From positions 1-39,331 of the forward strand of contig CAMEYM010000024.1 in NCBI GenBank assembly GCA_945947575.1: a stretch of DNA of 39,331 nt. The letters are read 5' to 3'. The stretch comes from Rhizobium sp. Q54 (GTDB lineage: Bacteria > Pseudomonadota > Alphaproteobacteria > UBA2966 > CAIVPW01). The number at the start of each line of letters is the position of its first letter. The first letter of the stretch is position 1. Positions 11,905 through 22,194 of this stretch are shown piece by piece. The position numbers and the translations under genes are program-made. Below the pieces are notes generated by a model that did not search any database, had not been told where the DNA came from, and saw only the letters and a program-made list of their open reading frames with translations.

Positions 11905-12299
11905 CCAACACCAACGTCAATGTGGCGAAGCAGTATCTGCACGCCATCGCCAGCAACGTCAGCGGCGAAGATCTCGCCAAGTTCTCCAGTCCCGGCATGA
12001 CCATCGAGGAGAGGCCGAACCGCGTCTATCCCAAGGGACAGACGCGCGCCGTGGCGGCGATGCTCCATGGCCTGGATCGCAGCAAGAAGATGCTGCGGTC
12101 CCATCGCTACGAGGTGCTGCGCGCCGCGTCGGAGGGCAGCCGCATCGCCCTTGAGGTGCTGTGGGAGGGCGTGCTCGCCATTCCGCGCAGCACGCTTGGG
12201 GCCGGAGCGACCATGCGCGCCCACTCCGGCATGTTCCTGGAATTCCGGGACGGCAAGATTATCTCTCAGCGCAATTACGACTACTGCGAACAGTTCTGA
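11901..12299 (+). CDS. SnoaL/NTF2-like small protein
   Basis: The protein has 132 residues and the look of an NTF2-like cone fold: an N-terminal helix pattern (NVAKQYLHAIASNVSGEDLAKF), a central RYEVLRAASEGSRIALEVLWEG strand pair, and the typical late MRAHSGMFLEFRDGKIISQRNYDYCEQF. Members are small ligand-binding proteins or enzymes, and the sequence alone gives no reaction. The start is probably a TTG at 11901 whose bases overlap the TGA of the nuclease gene, giving tight coupling. A GTG at 11922 is the alternative. Composition is back to the level of the pdh genes, so it may be older in this place than the gene before it. lpdA follows after 12 bases. Confidence 0.75.
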   Translation: MTNTNVNVAKQYLHAIASNVSGEDLAKFSSPGMTIEERPNRVYPKGQTRAVAAMLHGLDRSKKMLRSHRYEVLRAASEGSRIALEVLWEGVLAIPRSTLGAGATMRAHSGMFLEFRDGKIISQRNYDYCEQF

Positions 12300-12311
12300 G
12301 CGCCCCTGCAC

Positions 12312-13706
12312 ATGGCTGACAAATTCGATCTCGTCGTCGTGGGCGGCGGGCCTGGCGGCTACGTCGCTGCGATCCGCGCCGCGCAACTTGGAATGAGCAC
12401 CGCGCTGGTCGAGTCCGATCACCTCGGCGGCGTCTGCCTCAACTGGGGCTGCATTCCGACCAAGGCGCTCTTGCGCGCCTCCGAAATCCATCACCTGCTG
12501 CATCACCTCGACGAGTTCGGCTTCGCCGCCGACAACATCCGCTTCGACATGGCCAAAGTCGTCGCGCGCAGCCGCAAGGTAGCGCGCCGGCTGTCCATGG
12601 GCGTCAGCGGCCTGCTGAAGAAGAACAAGGTGAAGGTCATCGACGGCCGCGGCCGCCTGAGCGCACCCAACACCATCGCGGTCGAGAAGGACGGCAAGCC
12701 CGTTGCGGAGCTTTCCGCACCGCACATCATCCTCGCCACCGGCGCCCGTGCGCGCCAGCTGCGGGGGCTGGAAGCGGACGGCCAGCGCGTCTGGACCTAC
12801 CGCGAGGCGATGGTCCCGGCGGCGATGCCCAAGTCGCTCTTGGTCGTCGGCTCCGGCGCCATCGGCATCGAGTTCGCCAGCTTCTATCGTCAGATGGGCG
12901 CCGAAGTGACTGTGGTTGAACTGCTCGATCGCATCCTGCCGGTCGAGGACGAGGAAATCTCCGACCTCGCTGCGAAGCAGTTCACGAAGCAGGGTATCGT
13001 CCTGCATACCAAGTCCAAGGTCGGAGTCCTCAAGAAGTCCGCCGACGGCGTCGTTGCGACCATCGAGACTCCGGCCGGCGAGCAGCGCATCGAGGTTGAG
13101 CGCGTTATCTCGGCGGTGGGCATCGTCGGCAACGTCGAGAACATCGGGCTCGAGGCCGCGGGTGTGAAGGTCGACAAGACGCACGTCGTGGTGAACCAGT
13201 GGGGCGAGACGGGCGTCAAAGGCGTCTACGCCATCGGCGACCTGGTCGGCCCGCCGTGGCTTGCCCACAAGGCGAGTCACGAGGGCGTCGTCTGCGTCGA
13301 GCGCATCGCCGGCAAGGACCCGCACCCGATTGACGTTTCATCCATCCCGGGCTGCACCTATTCGATGCCGCAGATCGCCAGCGTCGGCCTGACCGAAGCC
13401 AAGGCCAAGGCAGAGGGCAGGGAGGTCAAGGTCGGCCGCTTCCCGTACCTCGCCAACGGCAAGGCCATCGCCATGGGCGAGGCCGAAGGCCTGGTGAAGA
13501 CCGTTTTCGACGCCAAGACCGGCGAGCTCCTGGGCGCCCACATGATCGGCGCCGAGGTCACCGAGCTCATCCAGGGGTACGTGGTGGCCAAGACCCACGA
13601 GACGACCGCCGCGGCCCTTGCCGAAACCATCTTCCCGCATCCGACGCTGTCCGAGATGATGCACGAGTCCGTGCTTGACGCCCTCGGGCGGCGGATACAC
13701 TTGTGA
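12312..13706 (+). CDS. lpdA: Dihydrolipoyl dehydrogenase (E3)
   Basis: E3 reoxidises the dihydrolipoyl groups of the 2-oxo acid dehydrogenase complexes and passes electrons to NAD. The 464 residues are standard. Motifs in order: FAD-binding [13 protein letters not shown], the redox disulfide in [19 protein letters not shown]-binding [19 protein letters not shown], the second FAD motif [10 protein letters not shown], and the interface His/Glu in [11 protein letters not shown]. The gene completes the pdh cluster but is separated from pdhC by two genes not needed for the complex. Its stop overlaps the GAGG ribosome site of lipA. Confidence 0.97.
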   Translation: MADKFDLVVVGGGPGGYVAAIRAAQLGMSTALVESDHLGGVCLNWGCIPTKALLRASEIHHLLHHLDEFGFAADNIRFDMAKVVARSRKVARRLSMGVSGLLKKNKVKVIDGRGRLSAPNTIAVEKDGKPVAELSAPHIILATGARARQLRGLEADGQRVWTYREAMVPAAMPKSLLVVGSGAIGIEFASFYRQMGAEVTVVELLDRILPVEDEEISDLAAKQFTKQGIVLHTKSKVGVLKKSADGVVATIETPAGEQRIEVERVISAVGIVGNVENIGLEAAGVKVDKTHVVVNQWGETGVKGVYAIGDLVGPPWLAHKASHEGVVCVERIAGKDPHPIDVSSIPGCTYSMPQIASVGLTEAKAKAEGREVKVGRFPYLANGKAIAMGEAEGLVKTVFDAKTGELLGAHMIGAEVTELIQGYVVAKTHETTAAALAETIFPHPTLSEMMHESVLDALGRRIHL

Positions 13707-13713
13707 GGCAATC

Positions 13714-14631
13714 GTGAGCGAAGCCGAAACCCTCGCTGCCCCTGCGGCCCCGGCACTGCGCAAGCCGGCCTGGATTCGCGTCAAGGCGCCGACCTCCGAG
13801 GGCTACCACCAGACGCGCCGCCTGATGCGCGAGGCCAACCTGCACACCGTGTGCGAGGAGGCCGCGTGCCCCAACATCGGCGAGTGCTGGTCCCATGGCC
13901 ACGCCACTGTGATGATCCTCGGTGACGTCTGCACGCGCGCCTGCTCGTTCTGCAACGTCGCCACCGGCATGCCGAAGCACGTCGATCCGTTCGAGCCCGA
14001 CAACGTCGCCATTTCGGTGAAGAAGCTCGGCCTGGCGCACGTCGTCGTCACGTCCGTCGATCGCGACGATCTCGAGGATGGCGGCTCCGGTCACTTCGTC
14101 AAAGTCATCCAGCGCCTGCGCGCAGAGGCGCCCGAGACCACCATCGAGGTGCTGACGCCCGACTTTCTGCGCAAAGAGGGCGCCATTGCAGCGGTCGCGC
14201 GCGCCAAGCCCGACGTCTACAACCACAACGTCGAGACGGTGCCGCGCCTCTATCCGACCATCCGCCCGGGCGCGCGCTATTTCCACTCGCTGCGCCTGCT
14301 GCAGGAGGTGAAGCAGCACGACCCGATGATCTTCACCAAGTCCGGCCTCATGGTCGGTCTCGGCGAGACCAAGGCCGAGGTGCTGCAGGTCATGGACGAC
14401 ATGCGCTCCGCCGGCGTCGACTTCCTCACCATCGGCCAGTACCTGCAGCCGACGCCGAAGCATGCGCCGGTCGATCGCTTCGTGACGCCCGACGAGTTCG
14501 CCGAACTGCAGCGCTACGCGATGGGGAAGGGCTTTCTCCTTGCCGCGTGCTCGCCGCTGACGCGCTCGTCCTATCACGCGGGAGACGACTTCGCGCGTCT
14601 GAAGGCGGCCCGAGCGGCGGCACTCGCCTGA
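13714..14631 (+). CDS. lipA: Lipoyl synthase
   Basis: This radical-SAM enzyme inserts two sulfur atoms into the octanoyl groups on lipoyl domains, such as those of PdhB and PdhC. The radical-SAM cluster motif is CTRACSFC, the auxiliary cluster is held by cysteines in [12 protein letters not shown], and the C-terminal RSSYHA motif is present. The GTG at 13714 with GAGG six bases upstream gives 305 residues, a normal length; an in-frame ATG at 13675 lies inside lpdA and is not credible. Co-location with lpdA links lipoate synthesis to the complex that uses it. The stop shares one base with the next start. Confidence 0.97.
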   Translation: MSEAETLAAPAAPALRKPAWIRVKAPTSEGYHQTRRLMREANLHTVCEEAACPNIGECWSHGHATVMILGDVCTRACSFCNVATGMPKHVDPFEPDNVAISVKKLGLAHVVVTSVDRDDLEDGGSGHFVKVIQRLRAEAPETTIEVLTPDFLRKEGAIAAVARAKPDVYNHNVETVPRLYPTIRPGARYFHSLRLLQEVKQHDPMIFTKSGLMVGLGETKAEVLQVMDDMRSAGVDFLTIGQYLQPTPKHAPVDRFVTPDEFAELQRYAMGKGFLLAACSPLTRSSYHAGDDFARLKAARAAALA

Positions 14632-15113
14632 TGCACCACCACAGGGAATCCCGCGTACTGCCGTACACGCCCACCCAAGTCTTCGACATGGTGGCGGACA
14701 TCGAGAAGTACCCCGACTTCCTGCCGTGGTGCACGAGCGCCAAGATCGTCGAGCGCAAGGAGGGGGAAGCCATCGCCGATCTCCAGATCGGCTACGGACC
14801 TCTGCACGAGACCTACACTTCGCGCGTGACGCTCGATCGGTCCCGCCGCATCGAGGTCGTCGGCATCAAAGGCCCGTTCAAGTTCCTCGACAATGTGTGG
14901 GAATTCTCGCGCGACAAGTCTGGTTGCAAGGTCGACTTCACCATCGATTTCGCCTTCAAGAGCTTCATGCTGCAGACGATGATGGGGGCGGTGTTTCACC
15001 GTGCCGTCCACCACATGGTGGCGTCGTTTGAGAACCGCGCCGCGGCGTTGTATCGAGACGCGAAGCTCAAGCGGACGGCCGTCGCCACGGCCGGGCGACG
15101 CAGCACTTCCTAG
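14631..15113 (+). CDS. RatA/Coq10-family START-domain protein
   Basis: The protein has 160 residues. The N-terminal RVLPYTPTQVFDMVADIEKYPDFLPWC is the hallmark of the polyketide cyclase/Coq10 group. The fold continues through GPLHETYTSRVTLDRSRRIEV, KFLDNVWEF and the C-terminal helix FHRAVHHMVASFENRAAALY. Relatives bind ubiquinone or similar lipids (Coq10) or are named RatA. In alphaproteobacteria this gene commonly follows lipA, as here. The ATG at 14631 overlaps the lipA stop; the open frame before it lies inside lipA. A quinone-related role is inferred from the family, not shown. Confidence 0.87.
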   Translation: MHHHRESRVLPYTPTQVFDMVADIEKYPDFLPWCTSAKIVERKEGEAIADLQIGYGPLHETYTSRVTLDRSRRIEVVGIKGPFKFLDNVWEFSRDKSGCKVDFTIDFAFKSFMLQTMMGAVFHRAVHHMVASFENRAAALYRDAKLKRTAVATAGRRSTS

Positions 15114-15121
15114 CGGCACGC

Positions 15122-15832
15122 TCAGGTCTGTCCGGCCCAAATGGCCAGGTAGATGAACGCGATGCCGACGGCGTTGTTGACGCCGTGCAGAACCATGCTC
15201 GGCCACAGCGAACCCGAGCGCTCGTAGAAGTACGCGAGCGCCAGACCGATCAGAAAGATCAGCGGCGCCGAGCCCGATGCCTGCGGGTGTACCAGCGCGA
15301 AGACCAGCGCGCTGACAAACGCACCTGCCGAGAAACCCCAGCGGTTGCGCAGCCAGCGAAACAGCAGGCCGCGGAAGAGGAACTCCTCCGCGATCGGCAC
15401 GGTGATGGCGCCGAACACGAAGCTGCCGAGGAACCCCAGCACCGAGCGCGGAAACACATCCACGAGCGGGGGTGTGACGCCGAACCACGCGTCGCCGAGG
15501 ACGGTCCGGGCGAGGGTGACAAGAGCGATCGCCGCCGCGTAGATCGCGAGGCTGGTGAGTCCGCCCGCTACCATCCAACCCGGCGAAACTGGGATCCAGC
15601 CGAGGTCGCGCCACGTCAGGCGTCCCGTGCGGACCAAGGCGAAGTAGATGCCGCCAAGGATCGCAACCGTTTCCAGCGCCAGCACGATCGGCAGCGACAT
15701 CACCGACGCGCCCTCGTAGCCGAACACGACCATCACGCCGTAGGCGAACAGCAGCGTGACGCCGAGGCCGATGGTGAGGCCCGCGATCGACAGAATCGCG
15801 CGCAGCACGTCGCTGCCGCCCACGGCGTTCAC
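15122..15832 (-). CDS. CPBP-family intramembrane metalloprotease
   Basis: This is a multi-spanning membrane protein of 236 residues with the four conserved CPBP (Abi/CAAX) motifs: Glu149-Glu150 and Arg154 in IAEEFLFRG, His182 in FALVHPQ, and His216/Asn220 in LHGVNNA. About seven hydrophobic segments are visible. Homologues process prenylated proteins in eukaryotes and serve in bacteriocin immunity or unknown processing in bacteria; the substrate here is unknown. The start is a GTG, 18 bases downstream of the cinA stop on the same strand, so it is the last gene of the ispDF-pgpA-cinA operon. It converges on the RatA/Coq10 gene with only 8 bases between stops. Confidence 0.87.
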   Translation of the reverse strand: MNAVGGSDVLRAILSIAGLTIGLGVTLLFAYGVMVVFGYEGASVMSLPIVLALETVAILGGIYFALVRTGRLTWRDLGWIPVSPGWMVAGGLTSLAIYAAAIALVTLARTVLGDAWFGVTPPLVDVFPRSVLGFLGSFVFGAITVPIAEEFLFRGLLFRWLRNRWGFSAGAFVSALVFALVHPQASGSAPLIFLIGLALAYFYERSGSLWPSMVLHGVNNAVGIAFIYLAIWAGQT

Positions 15833-15850
15833 GTTTTGGGAACTCTTCGG

Positions 15851-16354
15851 TCACGTCGCCTGCAGCAGGCTTTCGAGCATCGCCAGCGCCGCGGCGACCG
15901 ACTCGGCGCGCACCTTGTCGCGGCCGATCGCGCCGAACTGGAATCTCTGCACGCTGGGTTGGCGGCCGCGCCGCACGGCGGCGATGTAGACCAGCCCCAC
16001 AGGCTTCGACGTGTTGTCGCTGAGCGGTCCGGCGATGCCGGTGATGCCGGCCGCCAGGTGCGCGTCCCCCGCAGCGAGCGCTCCTTGCGCCATGGCGAGG
16101 GCGACCTGCGCGCTCACTGCGCCGTGCTCATCGAGGGCATGCCGCGGCACTTTGAGGATGCTTACCTTAGCCTCGTTGGAGTAGGTGACGACGCCGAGCT
16201 TCACCGCCGCCGACGCGCCCGGCACGTCGGTGAGGAGCGCGGACAACAGGCCGCCGGTGCAGGACTCGCCAACTGCCACGGTAAGCTTGGCGCGCGTGCA
16301 CCCCGCGATGAACTCCGCAGCGCGCGCCACCAGCGCCGGCCCGGGCGCGATCAT
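15851..16354 (-). CDS. cinA: CinA C-terminal-type nicotinamide-nucleotide amidohydrolase
   Basis: The protein has 167 residues and consists of the CinA C-terminal (PncC) domain only: KLTVAVGESCTGGLLSALLTDVPGAS, VVTYSNEAKVSIL, DEHGAVSAQVALAMAQGAL, AGITGIAGP and KPVGLVYIA. The family deamidates nicotinamide mononucleotide to the nicotinate form in pyridine-nucleotide recycling. The ATG at 16354 overlaps the pgpA stop (4-base ATGA overlap). The open frame upstream of this ATG is only antisense or shadow sequence. Confidence 0.92.
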   Translation of the reverse strand: MIAPGPALVARAAEFIAGCTRAKLTVAVGESCTGGLLSALLTDVPGASAAVKLGVVTYSNEAKVSILKVPRHALDEHGAVSAQVALAMAQGALAAGDAHLAAGITGIAGPLSDNTSKPVGLVYIAAVRRGRQPSVQRFQFGAIGRDKVRAESVAAALAMLESLLQAT

Positions 16355-16833
16355 CCGCCGATCCAGCGCACGAAGGCCATTACGGCGAGCGCCGCCAGGC
16401 CGGCGACGACGTCGTCGAGCATGACGCCGAGCGGCCCCGGCCAGCGCCGTTCGATCCAGCGGATCGGCCAGGGCTTCACGATGTCGAAGGAACGGAACAG
16501 CACCACCGCGAGCAAGACTCCTTCGAGGGAGATGGGCGCAAGGATCAGCGCGATCCACTGGCCGACGACCTCGTCGATGACGATGTCCTGCGGATCGGTG
16601 CGTCCGGTCGCCTTGACGTAGCGCAAGCTGGCCCACAAGCCGACGAAGAAAAGAAGGAAAGCGGCGCCGGCGATCGCCCACGGCCCGCCCAGCCATTGCA
16701 GCCCCGCGGCGAACGGCACGGCCGCCAGCGAGCCCCACGTGCCCGGAGCGAACGGCAGGCGTCCGGCGCCGAACCACGTCGCCAGCAACGCCCAGGTGGT
16801 ATTGAGGGGCGGGCCGGGGGGCGCGCGTTTCAT
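16351..16833 (-). CDS. pgpA: Phosphatidylglycerophosphatase A
   Basis: The enzyme removes phosphate from phosphatidylglycerophosphate to give phosphatidylglycerol at the inner membrane. Motifs are FGAGRLPFAPGTWGSLAAVP, DPQDIVIDEVVGQW (acidic metal-binding residues), LFRSFDIVKPWPI and MLDDVVAGLAA. Three to four hydrophobic helices are visible. I prefer the start at 16833, giving 160 residues, because its ATG overlaps the ispDF stop by 4 bases; an ATG at 16848 would add five residues. The gene is the second of a tightly coupled minus-strand operon. Confidence 0.94.
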   Translation of the reverse strand: MKRAPPGPPLNTTWALLATWFGAGRLPFAPGTWGSLAAVPFAAGLQWLGGPWAIAGAAFLLFFVGLWASLRYVKATGRTDPQDIVIDEVVGQWIALILAPISLEGVLLAVVLFRSFDIVKPWPIRWIERRWPGPLGVMLDDVVAGLAALAVMAFVRWIGG

Positions 16834-17993
16834 CGGCCGCCGCGCCACGGCAGGCGCACCGTCGCAGTCGCGCTTGCCGCAATGCCCTCGCCGCGGCCGG
16901 TGAACCCCAGCCGCTCAGTCGTTGTCGCCTTGATGCTGACGCGCTCGGCGGCGACGCCCAGGATCTCGGCGATGCGCGCTGTCATCGCCGCGCGATGGGG
17001 CGCGACCTTCGGCGCTTCGCAGATCACTGTCACATCGACGTGCGCGATCATGCCGCCGCGCTCCCGTACCTGGGCCGCCGCGAAGGCGACGAACTGGCTC
17101 GAGTCGGCGTTGCGCCAGCGGGCGTCGCTGGGGCTGAAGTGTTGGCCGATGTCGCCGGCAGCGATGGTCGCCAGCAGTGCGTCGCACAGCGCGTGCAGTC
17201 CCACGTCGGCATCCGAGTGTCCTTCCAGTCCCGCATGGAAAGGGATGCACACGCCGCACAGCATGACGGCGTCGCCCGGCCCGAACCGGTGCACATCGAA
17301 GCCCGAGCCGACGCGCACGTCCGCGCTGGCGGCGGCCAGGATGCTCTCGGCGCGCATCAGATCCTCCGGCGTGGTGATCTTCAGATTGTCCTCCCTGTCG
17401 CGCACCAGAGTTACCGCAAGGCCGGCCTGCTCGGCGACCTGGGCGTCGTCGGTGCATTCGCGACCCACTGCCGAGCGGTGCGCCGCCAGGATCTCGGCAT
17501 ACCGGAATCCCTGGGGTGTCTGCGCACGCCACAAGTCGGCGCGATCGACGGTCGCCGCAATGGTGTCGCCGGCGCCGCGCTTGAGGGTGTCGCGCACCGG
17601 AATCGCGGCGATCGCGCCGGGACGGGTGGCTAGGCCATCGAGCACCGATCCGATTGTCGCCGCGCTGATCAGCGGGCGCGCGCCGTCGTGGATCAGCACG
17701 ACGTCGGGTTTGTATTCCGCCAGGCTCTCCAGCCCGCGCAACACAGACTCCTGACGCTGCGCGCCACCGGTCACCGGCGCCAGCACGTTCATGCCGGCCG
17801 TGGCGGCGTCATACAACGCACGGTCGTCGGCGTGGATGACGGCCCGCGTCGCCGCGATGGCGGGATGGCGCTCGAACGCGCGCAGCGAACGGCGCAGCAC
17901 CGCTTCGCCGGCCAAGGGCAGGTACTGCTTGGGAACGTCGCCCCCCACACGCGATCCGCGGCCGGCGGCGACGATGAGGGCGAAGGCGCGCAT
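16830..17993 (-). CDS. ispDF: Bifunctional IspD/IspF (MEP cytidylyltransferase and MECDP synthase)
   Basis: This fusion carries out two non-adjacent steps of the non-mevalonate isoprenoid pathway. Residues 1 to about 225 are IspD: nucleotide-binding ALIVAAGRGSRVGGDVPKQY, VLIHDGARPL, AQTPQGFRY and ITTPEDL. Residues from about 228 to 387 are IspF: the metal site GSGFDVHRF, then GHSDADVGLHALCDALL, a second zinc-site region GDIGQHFSP, and ATTTERLGFTGRGEGIA. The length of 387 fits the fused form common in alphaproteobacteria. The gene starts a minus-strand operon and shares the 162-base region 17994-18155 with the divergent protease gene, so both promoters should lie there. Confidence 0.97.
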   Translation of the reverse strand: MRAFALIVAAGRGSRVGGDVPKQYLPLAGEAVLRRSLRAFERHPAIAATRAVIHADDRALYDAATAGMNVLAPVTGGAQRQESVLRGLESLAEYKPDVVLIHDGARPLISAATIGSVLDGLATRPGAIAAIPVRDTLKRGAGDTIAATVDRADLWRAQTPQGFRYAEILAAHRSAVGRECTDDAQVAEQAGLAVTLVRDREDNLKITTPEDLMRAESILAAASADVRVGSGFDVHRFGPGDAVMLCGVCIPFHAGLEGHSDADVGLHALCDALLATIAAGDIGQHFSPSDARWRNADSSQFVAFAAAQVRERGGMIAHVDVTVICEAPKVAPHRAAMTARIAEILGVAAERVSIKATTTERLGFTGRGEGIAASATATVRLPWRGGR

Positions 17994-18155
17994 CGCTCGC
18001 GCACCCTATTCCGGGCTACCACCGAATTCCAGCCGGGCGGTCGCGCCGGGTCAGGTCTTTTCGAGGGCTCACCCGGGTTTCACGGGGGTTGGATGGGCCG
18101 CTGTCCGTACTTATCTCAAGGCGCCCATTTCCAACGCACAAGCCTAGGAGACGAC

Positions 18156-19319
18156 ATGCCGGTTCCCAATCTGGCCCTGGTCGGCAAGCACACCCTTGCC
18201 GCCGCCGGTGCCGCGGCACTCGCGGTGTTGCTTGCTACCTCTCCCGTGAGCGCGGCGGGTTTCCCTATCGATGAAGCGCGGGGCGGCATCCCGACCTTGG
18301 CGCCGCTCATCGAGAAGGTGACGCCGGGCGTGGTGAACATCTCCGTCGAGGGAACCGTCCGCCAGCAGCAACAGAACCCGCTGATGCAGGACCCGTTCTT
18401 CCGCCGCTTCTTTCCGGATGGCGCCCAGGGTCAACCGCAGACGCGCCAGCGCCCGTTCCAGTCGGCAGGTTCCGGCGTCGTCGTGGATGCGCGCAACGGC
18501 TATCTCCTGACCAACGCCCATGTCGTGGCGGACGCCGATCGCATCGGTGTCACGCTGACCGACGGCCGCCAGATCGACGCGAAGCTGGTCGGCACCGACC
18601 CGGAGACCGACATCGCTGTACTCAAGGTCGACGCCAATAACCTCACCGCGGTGCCACTCGGCACGTCGGGTAGCCTCAAGGTCGGTGACTTCGTCATCGC
18701 CGTGGGCAACCCGTTCGGCCTCGGCCAGACCGTGACGTCGGGCATCGTCAGCGCCCTCGGCCGCGGCGGCCTCAACATCGAAGGGTACGAAGACTTCATC
18801 CAGACGGACGCGTCGATCAACCCGGGCAACTCGGGCGGCGCGCTTCTGGACCTGAATGGCCGGCTGATCGGCATCAACACCGCCATCCTTGGGACGGGCG
18901 GCAACATCGGCATCGGCTTCGCCGTGTCCATCGACATGGCGCGCGCCGTGATGACCCAGATCATCGAGTTCGGCGAGGTCCAGCGCGGCCGCCTCGGCGT
19001 CGAAGTCGCCGACGTGACCGCGCCGGTAATCCGCGAGCTCAGCCTCGATCGCCCGCCGGGCCGCGGCTCCGTCGTGATGGGCGTCGAACCGGGCTCCAGC
19101 GCCGAGCGCGCCGGACTGAAGCGGGGTGACATCATCACCCGCCTCAACGGCACCGACGTGCGCGACACTCGCGACCTGCGCAACCGCTTGGCTTTGATCC
19201 GGCGGGGCGAGCAGGTCGAGGTCACCTACGCGCGAGGCGACCGCAGCCAGACGGCGCGCCTCCAGCTGGCTGCGGAACCAACCCCTCCGCGCACAACTCC
19301 CGCCGCCAACGGCCGCTAG
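18156..19319 (+). CDS. Periplasmic Do/DegP-type serine protease with one PDZ domain
   Basis: The protein has 387 residues. Residues 1 to about 34 are a Sec signal peptide (ALAVLLATSPVSAAG). The trypsin-like domain has the triad His122 (LLTNAHVVADA), Asp152 (DPETDIAVLKVD) and Ser226 (NPGNSGGALLDL). One PDZ domain follows at about residues 285-370 (GRLGVEVADV, ERAGLKRGDIITRLNG). Members degrade or refold damaged envelope proteins. With one PDZ it is built like DegS or short Do proteases, but a soluble periplasmic form is more likely because the N-terminus looks cleavable. AGGAG stands 5 bases before the ATG at 18156; the open frame upstream is antisense of ispDF. A terminator follows the gene. 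Confidence 0.93.
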   Translation: MPVPNLALVGKHTLAAAGAAALAVLLATSPVSAAGFPIDEARGGIPTLAPLIEKVTPGVVNISVEGTVRQQQQNPLMQDPFFRRFFPDGAQGQPQTRQRPFQSAGSGVVVDARNGYLLTNAHVVADADRIGVTLTDGRQIDAKLVGTDPETDIAVLKVDANNLTAVPLGTSGSLKVGDFVIAVGNPFGLGQTVTSGIVSALGRGGLNIEGYEDFIQTDASINPGNSGGALLDLNGRLIGINTAILGTGGNIGIGFAVSIDMARAVMTQIIEFGEVQRGRLGVEVADVTAPVIRELSLDRPPGRGSVVMGVEPGSSAERAGLKRGDIITRLNGTDVRDTRDLRNRLALIRRGEQVEVTYARGDRSQTARLQLAAEPTPPRTTPAANGR

Positions 19320-19346
19320 ACTGGCGCCGCTGGGGGCTGCGAACGG

Positions 19347-19383
19347 GCGGCCGGCCAAGCAACTGGCCGGCCGCTTCGCTTTG
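19347..19383 (+). terminator. Rho-independent terminator after the Do-type protease
   Basis: A perfect 11-base GC-rich stem (19347-19357 with 19364-19374) with a six-base loop is followed by a short T-containing stretch (TTCGCTTTG). It lies 28 bases past the protease stop and separates this gene from ntrB. Confidence 0.65.
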
Positions 19384-19460
19384 TCGCCCTCGCTCGTGGC
19401 ATTCGAACAACAACGGATGCCCTTGTCCTCCCCGGCCGTCCCGCGTATGCTGCCCAAGGT

Positions 19461-19490
19461 TTGTCTAGTATCCGTCGAGCCGCCTAAATA
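19461..19490 (+). promoter_or_regulatory. ntrB: Possible sigma-70 promoter for ntrBC
   Basis: TTGTCT (19461-19466) and TAAATA (19485-19490) are 18 bases apart in a locally AT-richer stretch. The predicted start of transcription, near 19497, would leave a leader of about 45 bases before the GTG at 19542. It would also exclude the TTG at 19491 as the translation start. Confidence 0.35.
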
Positions 19491-19541
19491 TTGATCAATG
19501 ACCGGTTTGATGGTACGGGTTTTGGGGCGCGCGGTGCCTAC

Positions 19542-20748
19542 GTGACCAGCGAAATCGAAGCTCAGGCAGGTAGTCTGCCCAGAACCACGGCGATCAGCGC
19601 CGACGTGATCCTTGCCGCGCTGCCGGACCCGGTCCTGGTGATCGACGCCGATGACTCGATTCATTGGGTCAACCCGGCGGCCGAGCAGTTCTTCGGCGCC
19701 GGCTCGTCCAGCCTGCGCGGTTCGTCGCTCGCTTCCCTCGTTACCGCTGACAGCCCTTTAGTCGCCCTGGTCGCCATGGTGCGCAAGCACGGCACTGGCC
19801 TCGCCGACCACGGCGTCGAAGTCGCGGGCCCGCGTCTCGGCTCGCATCGTGTCGATGTCCGCGTCTCGCCCGTGCTCGAAGCCCCTGGCAGCTTGGTCGT
19901 CTCCGTGCGGCCGCGGTCCATCGCCGAGAGCATGGACCGCCAACTCAGCTATCGCGGCGCTGCGCGCTCGGTCATGGGGATCGCCCGGCTGCTCGCCCAC
20001 GAGGTGAAGAACCCGCTGTCCGGCATCTCCGGCGCGGCGCAGCTCCTCGAACAGAATTGCAGCGAGCCCGACCGCGAGCTGACGCGCCTCATCCGCCAGG
20101 AAACCGACCGCATCTGCGCCCTCATCGACCAGATGGATCAGTTCGGCGAGGAGGGCACCGTCCAGGTGCGCCCCGTCAACATCCACGAGGTGCTCGGTCA
20201 CGTCCGCAAGCTGGCGCAAGGCGGCTTCGGACGTCACGTGCGCTTCACCGAGCGCTACGACCCATCGCTGCCGCCGGCCGCCGCCGACCGCAATGGCCTC
20301 ATCCAGGTGTTCCTCAACCTAGTCAAGAACGCCTGCGAAGCGGCACCCGAGTCGGGCGGCGACGTCGTTCTCACTACTGCCTATCGCCACGGTGTGCGCG
20401 TCAACGTCCCCGGCACCCGCGAGCGCATGAGTCTGCCGCTCGAGATCAGCGTGGCCGACAACGGTCCGGGCGTGTCCGAGGAGATGCGCGCGCATCTGTT
20501 CGACGCCTTCGTCAGCAGCAAGCCGGGTGGCACCGGTCTTGGCCTGGCGCTCGTTGCCAAGGTTGTGCGCGACCTGCGCGGCGTCGTTGAATTCGAATCG
20601 GAGCCACGCCGGACGATCTTCCGCGTGCGCCTACCGATCTACACCCACGAAGAAGCGCGGCCGAGCCGCGCCAATGACGAAGCGCGCGCGTCCCGCGCGA
20701 CGGACGACTCGCGCGCATACCGCGCGACCCAGGTAGGAGACAACCGTC

Positions 20749-20756
<8 letters not shown>
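19542..20756 (+). CDS. ntrB: Nitrogen regulation sensor kinase NtrB (GlnL)
   Basis: NtrB phosphorylates or dephosphorylates NtrC according to nitrogen status, signalled by PII protein. From the GTG at 19542 it has 404 residues. A PAS domain is at about 20-120 ([29 protein letters not shown]), the phospho-acceptor His153 in [13 protein letters not shown], the N box [10 protein letters not shown], and the G boxes DNGPGVSEE and [13 protein letters not shown] at 19491 in the same frame would add 17 residues. The last 35 residues are an unusual tail with three imperfect nine-residue repeats rich in Arg, Ala and Glu/Asp. The gene overlaps ntrC by 8 bases. Confidence 0.93.
20652..20732 (+). repeat. 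Three 27-base in-frame tandem repeats at the 3' end of ntrB
   Basis: Three adjoining 27-base units (20652-20678, 20679-20705, 20706-20732) code for [10 protein letters not shown]-like copies: [18 protein letters not shown] and DSRAYRATQ. The units are similar but not identical and keep the reading frame, so each added or lost copy would change NtrB by nine residues. They lie between the end of the kinase ATPase domain and the stop codon. Confidence 0.7.

Positions 20757-22194
<1,438 letters not shown>

Noticed and set aside
11733-13325. Minus-strand open frame of 530 codons opposite lpdA
   Set aside because: Antisense to lpdA and the SnoaL-like gene, with no domain.
19491-19541. TTG at 19491 as the ntrB start
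   Set aside because: It overlaps the likely promoter region, has no ribosome site, and would add residues not expected for the family; GTG 19542 preferred, with some doubt.
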